Notes under the pieces: model-generated
The model's input: the letters and a program-made list of their open reading frames with translations, nothing else
The model's database searches: none
Told to the model about the DNA's origin: nothing
Made by a program: the position numbers and the translations under genes
Origin: Deltaproteobacteria bacterium
GTDB taxonomy: Bacteria > Myxococcota > XYA12-FULL-58-9 > JABJBS01
Length of the DNA: 56,927 nucleotides
Reading direction: 5' to 3'
NCBI GenBank assembly: GCA_018668695.1
Contig: JABJBS010000232.1
Coordinates: 1 to 56,927, forward strand
Shown: piece after piece, positions 26,324-35,390 of the stretch
Numbering within the stretch: the first letter of the stretch is position 1
Layout: each line of letters begins with the position of its first letter

Positions 26324-28081
26324 ATGGAGCTTCATGTGTCCCCCTCTGCCATATTCCCTACTCGTTATAACATTCCCCACACCTTCCCCGCTCTCTGTCT
26401 ACTTCTGGTCGCCTGGTGCTTGAGTCCTACTCTCAGCCTCGCCAGCACAGGAGTCAGCGACAACGCACCCGCTCCTTCGTTTTATATTGGATTCGGTGAA
26501 GATTGCTGCGGCGAAGACCCTCACCCTGTTCACGGTATCACAACCGCAGACGGTGGCTACGCAGTGGTCGGAAAGTCGATGGATACCTCTGGTAACCAAG
26601 ATGGGTTTATATTGAAATTCAACGGTGATTCTCTGAGCGGTACATCGTTTATGGAAGCAGAAGACTTTTCCAATTACGGATGGAGTCAAACCATCGGCAG
26701 CAATGGCAATATGGATGGTTTCAACAACGTCGTATCAACGAGCTCGGCCCTTTTTGCTTCTGGATTTAAATACGCCAACGGCGCCACCATAGACCGTTAC
26801 CTCGTTAAATACGACCTCGCAACCGGTTCTAAGATCTGGGAAGCCACCCTCGCCGACCCCAGCAGCGCGCGCGACGGCGCCTACGAAAGCATGCTCATTA
26901 CCGCGGATGGTGGCATGGTTCTCACCGGCGTGATGAATGCCCAGCCAGGAAGCATTGAAGGCTTTAAGTCCTACGGCAATCCTTCAGATGGGTCTGCATT
27001 CCTCGAGTACTTCACCGCTGACCAACTAAGCTCCAACGGCGCTCCCCAGTCTTCTGCTTGGATAACCACTCTGGCCGGCGCCAATTCTGGCAAAGGCGTA
27101 AGACAGCTTCCAAACGGAAGCTACATTGTTGCAGCGCTCGATGCTGACGAAGGAGCCGGTCATGTGTTTCAGGTAAGCGCATCGGGTGACGTGCAATGGT
27201 CCAATCAATATCCCGACCATGGAGAGATCACGGACGTTGCCATCTTGACTGAAAATGGCAGTGCCCAAGGCATCGTCCTCGTTGGACACTACCACCCAGA
27301 ACAAGGCGGTATCGATGGGAGCATCACCCGGCTGAGCCTTAGCGGAGATGTGGTCTGGCACAAAGCCGTGGGCAATCCCGTCGGCGGTATCGGAGCGTTC
27401 GCTGGTCTCGGTGCCGGAAACCCCACCTTAATCTATGACGAGTGCTGGGGAACTCAAGGAACTCAGGATGGCGGCATGGTCGTAGCCTGCGGTACGGGCA
27501 TCGAAGGTTGCGGAGAGTACAGTACGGGCTCCGCGATTCACACAGAGTGTATGCAAGATCCCAGACGAACTTGGCGAGCCCTATTGGTTAAGCTTGATAA
27601 GAATGGCAACGAAGTCTGGCACCGGGTGGACTCGTTCCTAGAGCCAGGCGAAACAGAAGCGCCTGATTCAGCATCAGAATATGTCTCCCTCCACGACGAT
27701 GGGGCTGTGGTTTCAATTGTTGATCAAGGATTTGGCATTGGTGTTTTGGTCCTTCAGCCTCAGTCGAGCAATGCTCCTGGCGATGCCTCTGACACCAGCG
27801 GCGATAGTGGAACAGGTGGAAATTGTGACGATACCGGAGATAGCACAACTGAAACCGGTGATGAGACCGATGAAAATGATGAAAGTGAAGATAACGGTGA
27901 TGATGAGAGCGAGGATGACGACGACAAAGAAGACACAGTGGGTGCTTCAAACAACGCGTCTGATTCTGAGACTGAAAGTTCTGGCTGCAGCGCCGCCTCA
28001 CAACCAACGTATGGATATTCCATCAGCTGGATGTTGCTAACTTTCTTGGCGACGGGCTTATACCGCAGAAGACTGGTTTAA
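26324..28081 (+). CDS. Secreted beta-propeller-like protein with MYXO-CTERM-type anchor
   Basis: A 585-residue exported protein. The N-terminal signal peptide ends near LSLAS. The body has repeated blade-like units (GGYAVVGKS, GFILKF, GGMVLTGV, SYIVAAL, ALLVKLDKNGNEVWHR), typical of PQQ/propeller-like secreted proteins. A low-complexity Asp/Glu/Ser/Gly/Thr linker spans about 485-552. The end, GCSAASQP then a membrane helix then YRRR, is the tripartite MYXO-CTERM layout recognised by a dedicated sorting protease in myxobacteria. Either ATG 26324 or GTG 26336 (GGAG six bases upstream) could start. Confidence 0.85.
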   Translation: MELHVSPSAIFPTRYNIPHTFPALCLLLVAWCLSPTLSLASTGVSDNAPAPSFYIGFGEDCCGEDPHPVHGITTADGGYAVVGKSMDTSGNQDGFILKFNGDSLSGTSFMEAEDFSNYGWSQTIGSNGNMDGFNNVVSTSSALFASGFKYANGATIDRYLVKYDLATGSKIWEATLADPSSARDGAYESMLITADGGMVLTGVMNAQPGSIEGFKSYGNPSDGSAFLEYFTADQLSSNGAPQSSAWITTLAGANSGKGVRQLPNGSYIVAALDADEGAGHVFQVSASGDVQWSNQYPDHGEITDVAILTENGSAQGIVLVGHYHPEQGGIDGSITRLSLSGDVVWHKAVGNPVGGIGAFAGLGAGNPTLIYDECWGTQGTQDGGMVVACGTGIEGCGEYSTGSAIHTECMQDPRRTWRALLVKLDKNGNEVWHRVDSFLEPGETEAPDSASEYVSLHDDGAVVSIVDQGFGIGVLVLQPQSSNAPGDASDTSGDSGTGGNCDDTGDSTTETGDETDENDESEDNGDDESEDDDDKEDTVGASNNASDSETESSGCSAASQPTYGYSISWMLLTFLATGLYRRRLV

Positions 28082-28094
28082 CTCGGAGAGAGAC

Positions 28095-28121
28095 TATCGC
28101 TAAGACAGTTGCTTGGCGATA
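28095..28121. terminator. Hairpin between convergent genes
   Basis: TATCGCTAAG (28095-28104) pairs over all ten bases, with one G-U, to CTTGGCGATA (28112-28121) around a 7-base loop. It lies 13 bases past the stop of the MYXO-CTERM gene and faces the end of the copper enzyme gene. A second small stem, CTCGT/ACGAG, follows. No good T-tract is present, so termination efficiency is doubtful. Confidence 0.5.
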
Positions 28122-28147
28122 ATCTCGTTCATCTCACGAGCAGCGCT

Positions 28148-29107
28148 TTAGTTTCTAGACCAAATCACCCCATCACTTGTTTCAACAACTTCACACTGAG
28201 CCGATTGGCTGTCTGGCGTGTGAACAATCGTCAAGTTACACATTTCGTCTGCAGCAGTTGAACCGTAAGCCACGTCGGCTCCCGTATTGTTTCGGAATGT
28301 ACACTGGTACTCAAAACCTTCTCCCACTTCTAGGCGAATAGGCTCTTCAAACTGGACAATTTTTGGGTCGTGCCAATCTGTGTTGCGGTAAAACACTTCA
28401 CCTGTATTTTCTCCATCAAACTTTGCAACGGTAAACTCCACACCCAGCTTGTGCGTATGTGATCCGATAAAGAGTACATCAACGGCCTCATTCATCACGC
28501 ACCGTGTCCACTCAACGGAGTCCTCGCCATCCTTTACATCTAGCGTTTCGTCACGAATTTGTCCGCCCCAGATGCCATCGGTGATTTCATCTTGAGAAAT
28601 ATAATAGCCATTCACGTAAGAATAGATGTCTACGGGTTCTTCAGTTGGGTTCACGTAATGTAATTCGTGAATGACCTTAATTCCCGGCGGAATAGTCGCC
28701 ACTACACCTTCTGGTAGACTAAAGTTATTATCTCCGCCTTGGTTACCGAAGAAAAGAATCAAGTCGGTCATATTCTCTAAGAGTAACTCCTCACAGTCAT
28801 AGACTCCATCTTCAAACTGCGGCCCAGTAAACCCCATGGTGCCTAAGGTCATGTGATGCATGCCGGCATTCGATATCGACTCAACGCTGTTGATGTAGGA
28901 AAAGTCATCGGACGGTACCGAATAGACAGCGCATTTCCAGACCTCACTGGCTGCAGGCACTGTATACTCAAAGCTAAACTGAATACCTGCATCTTCTGCA
29001 GGTATGGGTAGCGTTGGTCTTTCGTCAGTCGTTGCAGAATCACTGCAAGAGGCTAGCAAAAAGAACGTAGCCAGAACGGACATCAGAGTCAGAGAACGAA
29101 ATATCAT
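28148..29107 (-). CDS. Copper type II ascorbate-dependent monooxygenase-like lipoprotein
   Basis: A 319-residue lipoprotein (lipobox LASC, Cys21) resembling the catalytic core of peptidylglycine alpha-hydroxylating/dopamine beta-monooxygenase. Copper ligands appear in order: His84-His85 (GMHHMTLG), His150 (IHELHYVN), His217 and His219 (GSHTHKLG) and Met289 (ADEMCNL), matching both the CuH and CuM sites of PHM. AAGGAG before the ATG is clear. Such enzymes hydroxylate C-H bonds with O2 and a reductant; the natural substrate in bacteria is unknown. A second member is encoded at 45.1 kb. Confidence 0.85.
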   Translation of the reverse strand: MIFRSLTLMSVLATFFLLASCSDSATTDERPTLPIPAEDAGIQFSFEYTVPAASEVWKCAVYSVPSDDFSYINSVESISNAGMHHMTLGTMGFTGPQFEDGVYDCEELLLENMTDLILFFGNQGGDNNFSLPEGVVATIPPGIKVIHELHYVNPTEEPVDIYSYVNGYYISQDEITDGIWGGQIRDETLDVKDGEDSVEWTRCVMNEAVDVLFIGSHTHKLGVEFTVAKFDGENTGEVFYRNTDWHDPKIVQFEEPIRLEVGEGFEYQCTFRNNTGADVAYGSTAADEMCNLTIVHTPDSQSAQCEVVETSDGVIWSRN

Positions 29108-29553
29108 AGAAATCTCCTTATTTTTCGAAGGCCCTAACAGTTATATAATGAGGAGATTATGAGCTAAAGTCGATGGTCGCTTGATTTGAACATTCCGACT
29201 TATCCTCTGAATCTAGAGGTCGGTGCCCACAAATTTAGGTAATAGCGCTCCGCGCTTAGCTCAAACCGAGGCAACCGACTTCTGCGTAAGTAATTCAAAC
29301 CTTCGCTATTCCCGGTCTAAACGCCCTCTCGGGACATTCTAAAGCCTCAACTGAGTCCAACTGCTTATGATGTAGGTAAGCCCGGCACATTGTTCACTTT
29401 TTCAAGATCACATTGGGCTTAAATTCTACCGCTTAATTCAAATTTTCACCCTGGCCGACTGAAATTTGGGTTGTTAGCCTTCGCAAAAATTCGAAGTCTC
29501 TTGACTGCAATGATTCACAGCCTTGCACCAAGATTCGCATAAAAGGATACATC
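29108..29553. other. Intergenic region between divergent genes, contains structured element
   Basis: 446 bases without a protein-coding gene I can support. The only clear structure is the nested stem-loop at 29214-29284. The small open frame at 29433-29714 on the minus strand overlaps the start of the next gene and looks spurious. Confidence 0.5.
29214..29284. ncRNA. Candidate structured RNA (nested hairpin)
   Basis: TAGAGGTCGGTGCC (29214-29227) pairs with GGCAACCGACTTCTG (29270-29284) over 14 base pairs, with one bulged A and two G-U pairs. Inside the closing stem, AGCGC/GCGCT (29244-29256) forms a small hairpin. This is more structure than expected by chance for the region. It is about 270 bases upstream of the choice-of-anchor L gene. 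The strand is undetermined; it could be a small RNA or a leader element. No known riboswitch is recognised. Confidence 0.4.
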
Positions 29554-31143
29554 ATGAACGAGTCCATCTCTCGCCCATCGAGGTGCGTCTTCTTAAGTAT
29601 TGCTCTTTGTTTCGCTCTTCTATCGGGCGGTTGTATGAATAGTCGAAATACAACTTCCGGCCTGCCTGTCGAGGAAAACTCCGACGCCGTAGGATGCCAC
29701 AACTGCTTAGACAATCAGACTTGTGTAGACGATGCGTGCATATGCAGCGAAGGTTTCTCGGACTGCGATGGAATCTTAATCAATGGATGTGAGACCTTGG
29801 GTGAATGCAGCTGTAGCATTGGCGATCAGCGAGAATGCTATTACGGTGCCCCAGAAACTGCGGGGGTCGGAGCCTGTGCCAGTGGAATCGAGACCTGTAA
29901 CGGTAACGAATGGGGGCCATGTGAAGGCCAAACACTGCCCATCTACGAACTCTGTGAACCCGACGGCATCGATCAAGACTGTGATGGTACCATCGACGAA
30001 ATAGAAGATGCCGATGGTGACGGCTTTACCATGTGTGATGGCGATTGCTGCGATGACCCCATGCAACACTGCGCGGAGAACCCAGCCCTCGTGAATCCGG
30101 GTGCCTTTGATGTAGCCGGCAATGAACTGGATGACGATTGTGACGGAGTTATCGACAACGAACCCGCAACAGATTGCAGTGAATCCATGGTTCTTGATGC
30201 GGTCACCGGGTCAGATCTCATTATGGCAATGGACCTATGCCAATTCACAGGAGACGACCCTCATAAATGGGGAGTCATTGAGAGTACGACCTCCAACATC
30301 TCCGGCACTGCGTCTCCTTTGGAGATACAAACAAGCGTACTGGAGGGCTTTTCAGCGGGCAGCATGCCTACACGGAAAAACTCAACATTGACGGTTCTAT
30401 CCTCGGGTGATGCCAGAGGCGTTGAGGACCCAGGCTATACCGAAGATATCTCAGACGGCGTCTATGTCGAACAGTCGGGGCCCGAAGACTACCTGCTAGC
30501 TCATAACAATGAGCTCGTCACGGCAGACGGATGCGCTGTCCCCAATGCAACCTTCTACGACACAGTCAAAGTGAGTGCGAGAATCCGTGTCCCAACCAAT
30601 GCAATGGGTTTCCAATTTGAGTTCAGGTTTTTTAGCTATGAATACCCGCAATTTATTTGCACCGAGTTTAATGACTTCTTTCTCGCTATGTTAACCAGCG
30701 AGCACAGCGACATACCAGAAGACAAAAATATCTCCTTTGATGCAGCCGGGAACCCTGTTTCGGTTAACAACGCCTTCTTCACAACGTGTGCTCCCATGAC
30801 TTGCCAGGAGCCAGGTACCGTCTACGATGCTTACAGTGGTTACGGCGACGAAGACGGGGACGGTTGCCCCGGCACACTTACCTGCAACGAAGAAACCGAC
30901 CTCTGTGAAACATCGCTGGGTGCTTGCCCGGACGGACCTGAAGAACTTCTGACCTTTTCTACAAGGACAGACAACTCTGGGGCGACAAGCTGGCTCACGA
31001 CCTCGGCACCGGTCGTTCCTGGAGAAGAAATTACCATTGAGTTCCTGATTTGGGATACCGGCGACTCGTCTATGGACTCCCTTGTGCTACTGGATAACTT
31101 TCAGTGGCTCTTGGAGCCAACCGAACTGGCAACCAAGAATTAA
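29554..31143 (+). CDS. Choice-of-anchor L / MopE-like lipoprotein
   Basis: A 529-residue lipoprotein (GGC lipobox, Cys27) with AAGG upstream of the ATG. Residues 45-190 are Cys-rich, with EGF-like CxxCLDNQTCVDDACICSEGF and two MopE-type motifs (GIDQDCDGTIDE and ELDDDCDGVIDN) around DADGDGFTMC. Residues about 215-520 read as a choice-of-anchor L beta domain (TVLSSGDARG, DTVKVSARIRVPTNAMGFQFEFRFFSYEYPQFICTEFNDFFLAML, ITIEFLIWDTGDSSMDSLVLLDNFQW), with a Cys-rich insertion. It is probably surface exposed and Ca2+ or metal binding; the function is unknown. Confidence 0.88.
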   Translation: MNESISRPSRCVFLSIALCFALLSGGCMNSRNTTSGLPVEENSDAVGCHNCLDNQTCVDDACICSEGFSDCDGILINGCETLGECSCSIGDQRECYYGAPETAGVGACASGIETCNGNEWGPCEGQTLPIYELCEPDGIDQDCDGTIDEIEDADGDGFTMCDGDCCDDPMQHCAENPALVNPGAFDVAGNELDDDCDGVIDNEPATDCSESMVLDAVTGSDLIMAMDLCQFTGDDPHKWGVIESTTSNISGTASPLEIQTSVLEGFSAGSMPTRKNSTLTVLSSGDARGVEDPGYTEDISDGVYVEQSGPEDYLLAHNNELVTADGCAVPNATFYDTVKVSARIRVPTNAMGFQFEFRFFSYEYPQFICTEFNDFFLAMLTSEHSDIPEDKNISFDAAGNPVSVNNAFFTTCAPMTCQEPGTVYDAYSGYGDEDGDGCPGTLTCNEETDLCETSLGACPDGPEELLTFSTRTDNSGATSWLTTSAPVVPGEEITIEFLIWDTGDSSMDSLVLLDNFQWLLEPTELATKN

Positions 31144-31387
31144 GATTTCATCTACCTGGCATGAACTTAAGATGGTCTGGGTAGCGCTCGAGCAGTCGTT
31201 GCTGAACCGGGAACTCAATGACACACCAACGAAGAAGATTACTTAAGAATGAAAGTTTTCGAGACAGCATCTGATGAATTGTTTGTGAAATTCCAGGATA
31301 AATGGACAAGGCGTAAAAACTTAAACTTCAGCTACCATGAACAATCAGCCCCATAAGAAAAACCACAAGAAGTGCCTCAGCTCGAAA

Positions 31388-32161
31388 TCAAAGCCCTGGC
31401 TGCGACAGCATCCGCTCAACATCAACTTTGAGAGCATCCGAACTCATGCCTTTGGCGACATCCAAAAAACCCTCTACCGTGCGCTTGTAGTAATCGCTCG
31501 CAACATTCCCCATGGCGATGTAGAGCCTCGTTAGGAGTCCATCAGGTACAATAGCCTTGAGTGTTTTATAGCCAAAAGGCTCAGTAGCGTTGTTATAGGA
31601 CATTAAGGTGCCCGCACCCATTCGGGTAAACATGATCTCACCATTCTCGCGCGCGCCCATCACCTGGGTCTCAAGCGGAATCGTCCAGCGGATGGCATAG
31701 CCCGGCCCATCGTTGGTGGGTGTACTGAAAACCTCTTCATCAAGCTGATAGGAATAACAAAGCGCATTGTAGAGCCAAGCAGGCCATGAAGTCTGTGCTC
31801 CATGCGACAAAAAGGTAATGGGATTAATACGGTGAAAAACCCGGTGCAGCTTTTCGGTACGATTTACAACTCTCGTCTCCGGCATACCTGGCACAAAACG
31901 ATACTGACCATCGTAATCATGAAACACTGCCGCAAGCTCTTCCGGCTTCATCGAAGCCTCATAACGAAAAACACTTCCCCAAAGCATGTCATCGTTGATG
32001 ACCACTTCGGATGCTACCGTCTCACCGCGCATAATGGCTTCTTGCTCAACCTTCGCCAGTCCCTCAAAGCGTCTAAAATCATCGCCAACTGTATGCCAAT
32101 CTCTCCAGACAGGAGCGATTTCCTTGAGCTCCGGTGGTAATATCTCAGCTCTCTCTTCCAT
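31388..32161 (-). CDS. SRPBCC-like protein
   Basis: A 257-residue soluble protein. EELAAVFHDYDGQYRFVPGMPETRVVNRTEKLHRVFHRINP resembles the helix and first strands of START/polyketide-cyclase folds, and the C-terminal helix (LLTRLYIAMGNVASDYYKRTVEGFLDVAKGM) also fits. I call it SRPBCC-like with moderate confidence. GAGAGG lies upstream of the ATG. It begins 11 bases after the stop of the alcohol dehydrogenase gene on the same strand, so it is the last gene of a three-gene operon. Confidence 0.65.
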   Translation of the reverse strand: MEERAEILPPELKEIAPVWRDWHTVGDDFRRFEGLAKVEQEAIMRGETVASEVVINDDMLWGSVFRYEASMKPEELAAVFHDYDGQYRFVPGMPETRVVNRTEKLHRVFHRINPITFLSHGAQTSWPAWLYNALCYSYQLDEEVFSTPTNDGPGYAIRWTIPLETQVMGARENGEIMFTRMGAGTLMSYNNATEPFGYKTLKAIVPDGLLTRLYIAMGNVASDYYKRTVEGFLDVAKGMSSDALKVDVERMLSQPGL

Positions 32162-32172
32162 AAGGACCTCTC

Positions 32173-33285
32173 TTAACTTTCAACATCAGCGGGCACCAAC
32201 ACAAATTTACCTACATGCTTCTTCTCAAGAAACGTTTTTTGAGCTTCGGCGATTTCTTCCAGTGCAAAGGTCTGAGCAATAAGAGGTTTAATTTCACCCC
32301 GCTCGATATACCCAACGAGGTTGGGAAATACAGGCTCATCCCAGGCAGTACACCCAATAAGAGTAAGGTCTCTCAAATACATTGTTCTTAAATCGAGGCT
32401 CACAATAGGACCGCTGATAGCGCCACTGGTTGCATAGCGGCCGCCGCGCTTCATAGCGTCAATCATATCCGGGAAGCCATCGCCGCCCACATTGTCGATA
32501 ATCACATCCGCAGAATCTTTGATTTGCAGCATCATCGCTTTCCATTCGGAATCTCCGTGGCGACCAGTAAAAACCTGATCTGCGCCTAATGCTTTTACGC
32601 GCTCTGCCTTCGCCTTCCCGCAAATAGCCGTGACCTTAGCCCCCCGCCGCTTGCTAAGCTGTACCACAGCTGAACCTACGCCCCCGGAAGCACCTGGCAC
32701 CAGTACATGATCTCCCGCTTTCACGCCTGAACGATGAACCATACTCTCGGCTGTACCGTAGGCACATGGAATGGAGCCCAACTCCACGTCACTCCAATCA
32801 CAATCCACTGGGAAGACTTCAGTGGCCGGTACTTTAACAAATTGTGCAAATGCACCGTCAAAGTCTGACGCCATCCAAATATTATCCATGGAAGCAAACC
32901 CATCAGGACCGCGCATGCACGCACGTACCATCACACGTTTGCCCATGAGGCTCTCGTCGATTCCCTCACCGGCGGTCACCACGCGGCCACAACAATCGGT
33001 TCCTTGGATAAACGGAAATGGGGTCTTCTCATTCCAGCCACCATCTTCCTTGTGCGTTGGGTCGTCCTCTTCGGTGGCGGCTTGTGAGTCGGTTGCCGAT
33101 GTAACGGTCTTCGAGTACCAACCCAGTCGAGTGTTGATTTCAGTGTTGTTCACGCCAGCGGCAAGCACCTGAAGCAGTACTTCACCGGGCCCTGGTTTAG
33201 GTGTCGGAACTTCTTTGTACTCTAGCTTGTCGTAGCCACCATTTCCCGTGGTTACAACTGCCATCATCTTCTCGGGTATCGACAT
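32173..33285 (-). CDS. Zinc-type alcohol dehydrogenase / quinone oxidoreductase family protein
   Basis: A 370-residue MDR-superfamily dehydrogenase. The N-terminal GroES-like domain has KPGPGEVLLQVLAAGVNNTEINTRLGW and FIQGTDCCGRV. The Rossmann domain has HVLVPGASGGVGSAVVQLSKRRGAKVTAI, the NADP-type GxGGxG motif. A loop of about 25 residues (SATDSQAATEEDDPTHKEDGG) is inserted before it. The catalytic zinc ligands are largely absent, as in quinone reductases. GAGGAGG eight bases before the ATG at 33285 is a strong site; the frame continues upstream to 33657 but is not family-like. Confidence 0.9.
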   Translation of the reverse strand: MSIPEKMMAVVTTGNGGYDKLEYKEVPTPKPGPGEVLLQVLAAGVNNTEINTRLGWYSKTVTSATDSQAATEEDDPTHKEDGGWNEKTPFPFIQGTDCCGRVVTAGEGIDESLMGKRVMVRACMRGPDGFASMDNIWMASDFDGAFAQFVKVPATEVFPVDCDWSDVELGSIPCAYGTAESMVHRSGVKAGDHVLVPGASGGVGSAVVQLSKRRGAKVTAICGKAKAERVKALGADQVFTGRHGDSEWKAMMLQIKDSADVIIDNVGGDGFPDMIDAMKRGGRYATSGAISGPIVSLDLRTMYLRDLTLIGCTAWDEPVFPNLVGYIERGEIKPLIAQTFALEEIAEAQKTFLEKKHVGKFVLVPADVES

Positions 33286-33355
33286 GGATACGACCTCCTC
33301 GCCTCTCGGCAGCTTAACTCTACGAGTCAAGAGATCTCGTGTAAAGGTTGGCCGA

Positions 33356-34258
33356 TCAAGACAGGTCGTCGATGGCCTTAGTGAGTCCCCGTAAGGTCGC
33401 CCCCATGCTGTCGGGCGCATCAAACGTGATGTGGTTGGCAGAAAAGGCCAGTGTATCCATCCGTTCGCTGTCCACCAGCGCATCTTGAGGGTTAAAAGGA
33501 AGCTCTTCCCATACGTTAGCCCTAACCTCCCGAGATGAGCTGTAGAGCCTTGATATACGCTCAGACAGTTGTGCGACTTTCTCGTCGCTTGGCTCAAACC
33601 AAGTCTCGGGCAAATCGGCCAAGGCATCATTATCCAAGTACGGATCGGCGAGCCCACACCAATGCTGTACGTTGTAACCGGGTTGATAAGACTGGATCAG
33701 CATATTCGCTCCGCCTGGGTGGCGCTCCAACGTGAAAGTATGTTGATGAACCGTTATATCCCATACTTCATGCTCAATGGCAGGTTTCGATAATGCCGCA
33801 AGTACCGACTCTAAATTGACCTCACGTTGTGTCTGGGTACTCGATAAATCCCGAAGTCCGCCCAGTACCATCCCCGCAGTATCACCACAGTTTCGAGTTT
33901 TTCGTTTAAGGCTCAGGTCGTTGCGAGCCAGTCGAGAAACAATATTATCGCCGAGATTTCCGAAAGCAGACATGTCGATTCGGCCGACACTCGGTCCAGA
34001 AGAAGCCGAAGCCCCTGGCTGAGTCGAAATACCTCCAGGTGTGGGCGCTACCAACTCAGGCTTGGGTGCGGGAGTAGCCAAAATTAAAGCATCAAATTTT
34101 GCAGCATCGAAGGTGTGTATTGGTTCTAGATAAGTTCGGATGCGTTGAAGGTCGGCGGTGCTAACATCTTGTTGTGAAGAGATACCAAGAGACTTCCCGG
34201 CTTCCTGAACAACCTGTTCGGATAAATTTAAATGAGATGCCAACGCTTCGATTTTCAT
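33356..34258 (-). CDS. Unknown protein with possible papain-like fold
   Basis: A 300-residue protein. Residues 1-45 (ALASHLNLSEQVVQEAGKSLGIS) look like a small helical domain, slightly similar to IF-2 N-terminal modules. A Pro/Gly/Ala/Ser-rich linker follows. The rest holds RNCGDTAGMVLGGL (Cys124 at the start of a helix), VHQHTFTLERHPGGANMLIQSY (His173 before a strand, Gln189) and GYNVQHW. The order Cys, His, polar resembles papain-like or deamidase folds. This assignment is inference. GAGGG precedes the ATG. It starts an operon with the dehydrogenase 70 bases downstream. Confidence 0.6.
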   Translation of the reverse strand: MKIEALASHLNLSEQVVQEAGKSLGISSQQDVSTADLQRIRTYLEPIHTFDAAKFDALILATPAPKPELVAPTPGGISTQPGASASSGPSVGRIDMSAFGNLGDNIVSRLARNDLSLKRKTRNCGDTAGMVLGGLRDLSSTQTQREVNLESVLAALSKPAIEHEVWDITVHQHTFTLERHPGGANMLIQSYQPGYNVQHWCGLADPYLDNDALADLPETWFEPSDEKVAQLSERISRLYSSSREVRANVWEELPFNPQDALVDSERMDTLAFSANHITFDAPDSMGATLRGLTKAIDDLS

Positions 34259-34386
34259 AGTGCCCTCTTAGATTTTCGGTAAACACCGCAACAATCATTC
34301 TGAAAGAGAATCGACCAGAGTACAAGTGTTCGAACCAGACCGACTTGGAGAGTTGCCATTTTTTAAGCAAATCCAAGAATTGTAAC

Positions 34387-35334
34387 TTAACCGAGCCTTC
34401 CTATCGTTTTGTGAAATGTCCCGCTGAAAAGCATGAAGCCCACACCGAAAGTCGCCATGGTGAGCAAGAGAGAATATTCACTCTGTGGCACAATGAGGAT
34501 AGCTCCAATAAACTGAACACATATGGTTGTACAAAGTAAGCCGGCCACGAATTTGTAAGAGCGAGTAGCAATAAAGCGTGCACCCAGAGGCGCACCAACC
34601 ACAACAATAGGAATTGAAACCAGCCAGTAATTCCAGGTAATCGTCTCAACAGGCTGACTGTCCATAAGGCGCATTGTAATACCGACGAGAGCATTTCCAG
34701 CCATCAAAACCACAGAGGTCGGCGTAGCAATACGAATGTCCACCCGATGTTCAAGGACTAAATAAGAGAACACCACGATATCTATGCCTGAACCAGTGAT
34801 GCCCGTTACAGTTCCGCCGACCAATCCCAAAATAACCAATTGGCGCTTCACTGTGCGCGGATCTCCCCGCAACTCCTGTTTAAAGCTCTTGGTACTAAAT
34901 AAGTGCCTGTAGGCGACCACCACACCAAAACTGAGCCAAAGAGAGACGAAGAACATCTTCGTATAGACGGGACTCATGTGCGGCGCGATAAAGTAAAGTC
35001 CTACGAAAAGCCCCGGCACCCCACCAAGTGTAGCGAAAATTAATGCCGTTTTCTCTATCTGGATCCGTGAAGAGAAAATCGTCAAAGCCGCAGCCGACAT
35101 TCCCACTGATTGAATGGCTAACGAAAAGTCTCTAGCTATTGCCGGATCGATATCGAAGAAAATGGTGAGTACCGGAAACGCTACCGCACCCCCGCCCTCG
35201 CTGGTTGCACCTGCAATAAATGAGGCCAGAGTCATCGTTAAAGAAATAAAAGCGTAATCACCGAAAAGATGAAAAGCATCCATCGCGAGCATACTTGCCG
35301 TCCAGGCAACCCACACACACAAGCCCATCTTCAC
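34387..35334 (-). CDS. TauE/SafE family membrane transporter
   Basis: A 315-residue membrane protein with about eight helices and the TauE/SafE pattern: FIAGATSEGGGAVAFPVLTIFFDIDPAIARDFSLAIQSVGMS near the start and GLVGGTVTGITGSGIDIVVFSYLVLEHRVDIRIATPTSVVLM in the repeated second half. The family exports sulfite, sulfoacetate or related anions. The start is uncertain: GTG at 35334 lacks a ribosome site and the frame is open to 35395. It follows the FMO gene by 56 bases on the same strand. Confidence 0.85.
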   Translation of the reverse strand: MKMGLCVWVAWTASMLAMDAFHLFGDYAFISLTMTLASFIAGATSEGGGAVAFPVLTIFFDIDPAIARDFSLAIQSVGMSAAALTIFSSRIQIEKTALIFATLGGVPGLFVGLYFIAPHMSPVYTKMFFVSLWLSFGVVVAYRHLFSTKSFKQELRGDPRTVKRQLVILGLVGGTVTGITGSGIDIVVFSYLVLEHRVDIRIATPTSVVLMAGNALVGITMRLMDSQPVETITWNYWLVSIPIVVVGAPLGARFIATRSYKFVAGLLCTTICVQFIGAILIVPQSEYSLLLTMATFGVGFMLFSGTFHKTIGRLG

Positions 35335-35390
35335 CGACGGGTGACGAAGAAACTGTTTTATGATGTGTTGGTTCAGAACTCGCCTCGATA

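Noticed and set aside
27588-28023. His/Arg-rich and Ser-rich frames antisense to the acidic linker
   Set aside because: Direct consequence of the Asp/Glu/Ser-coding low-complexity DNA of the MYXO-CTERM protein.
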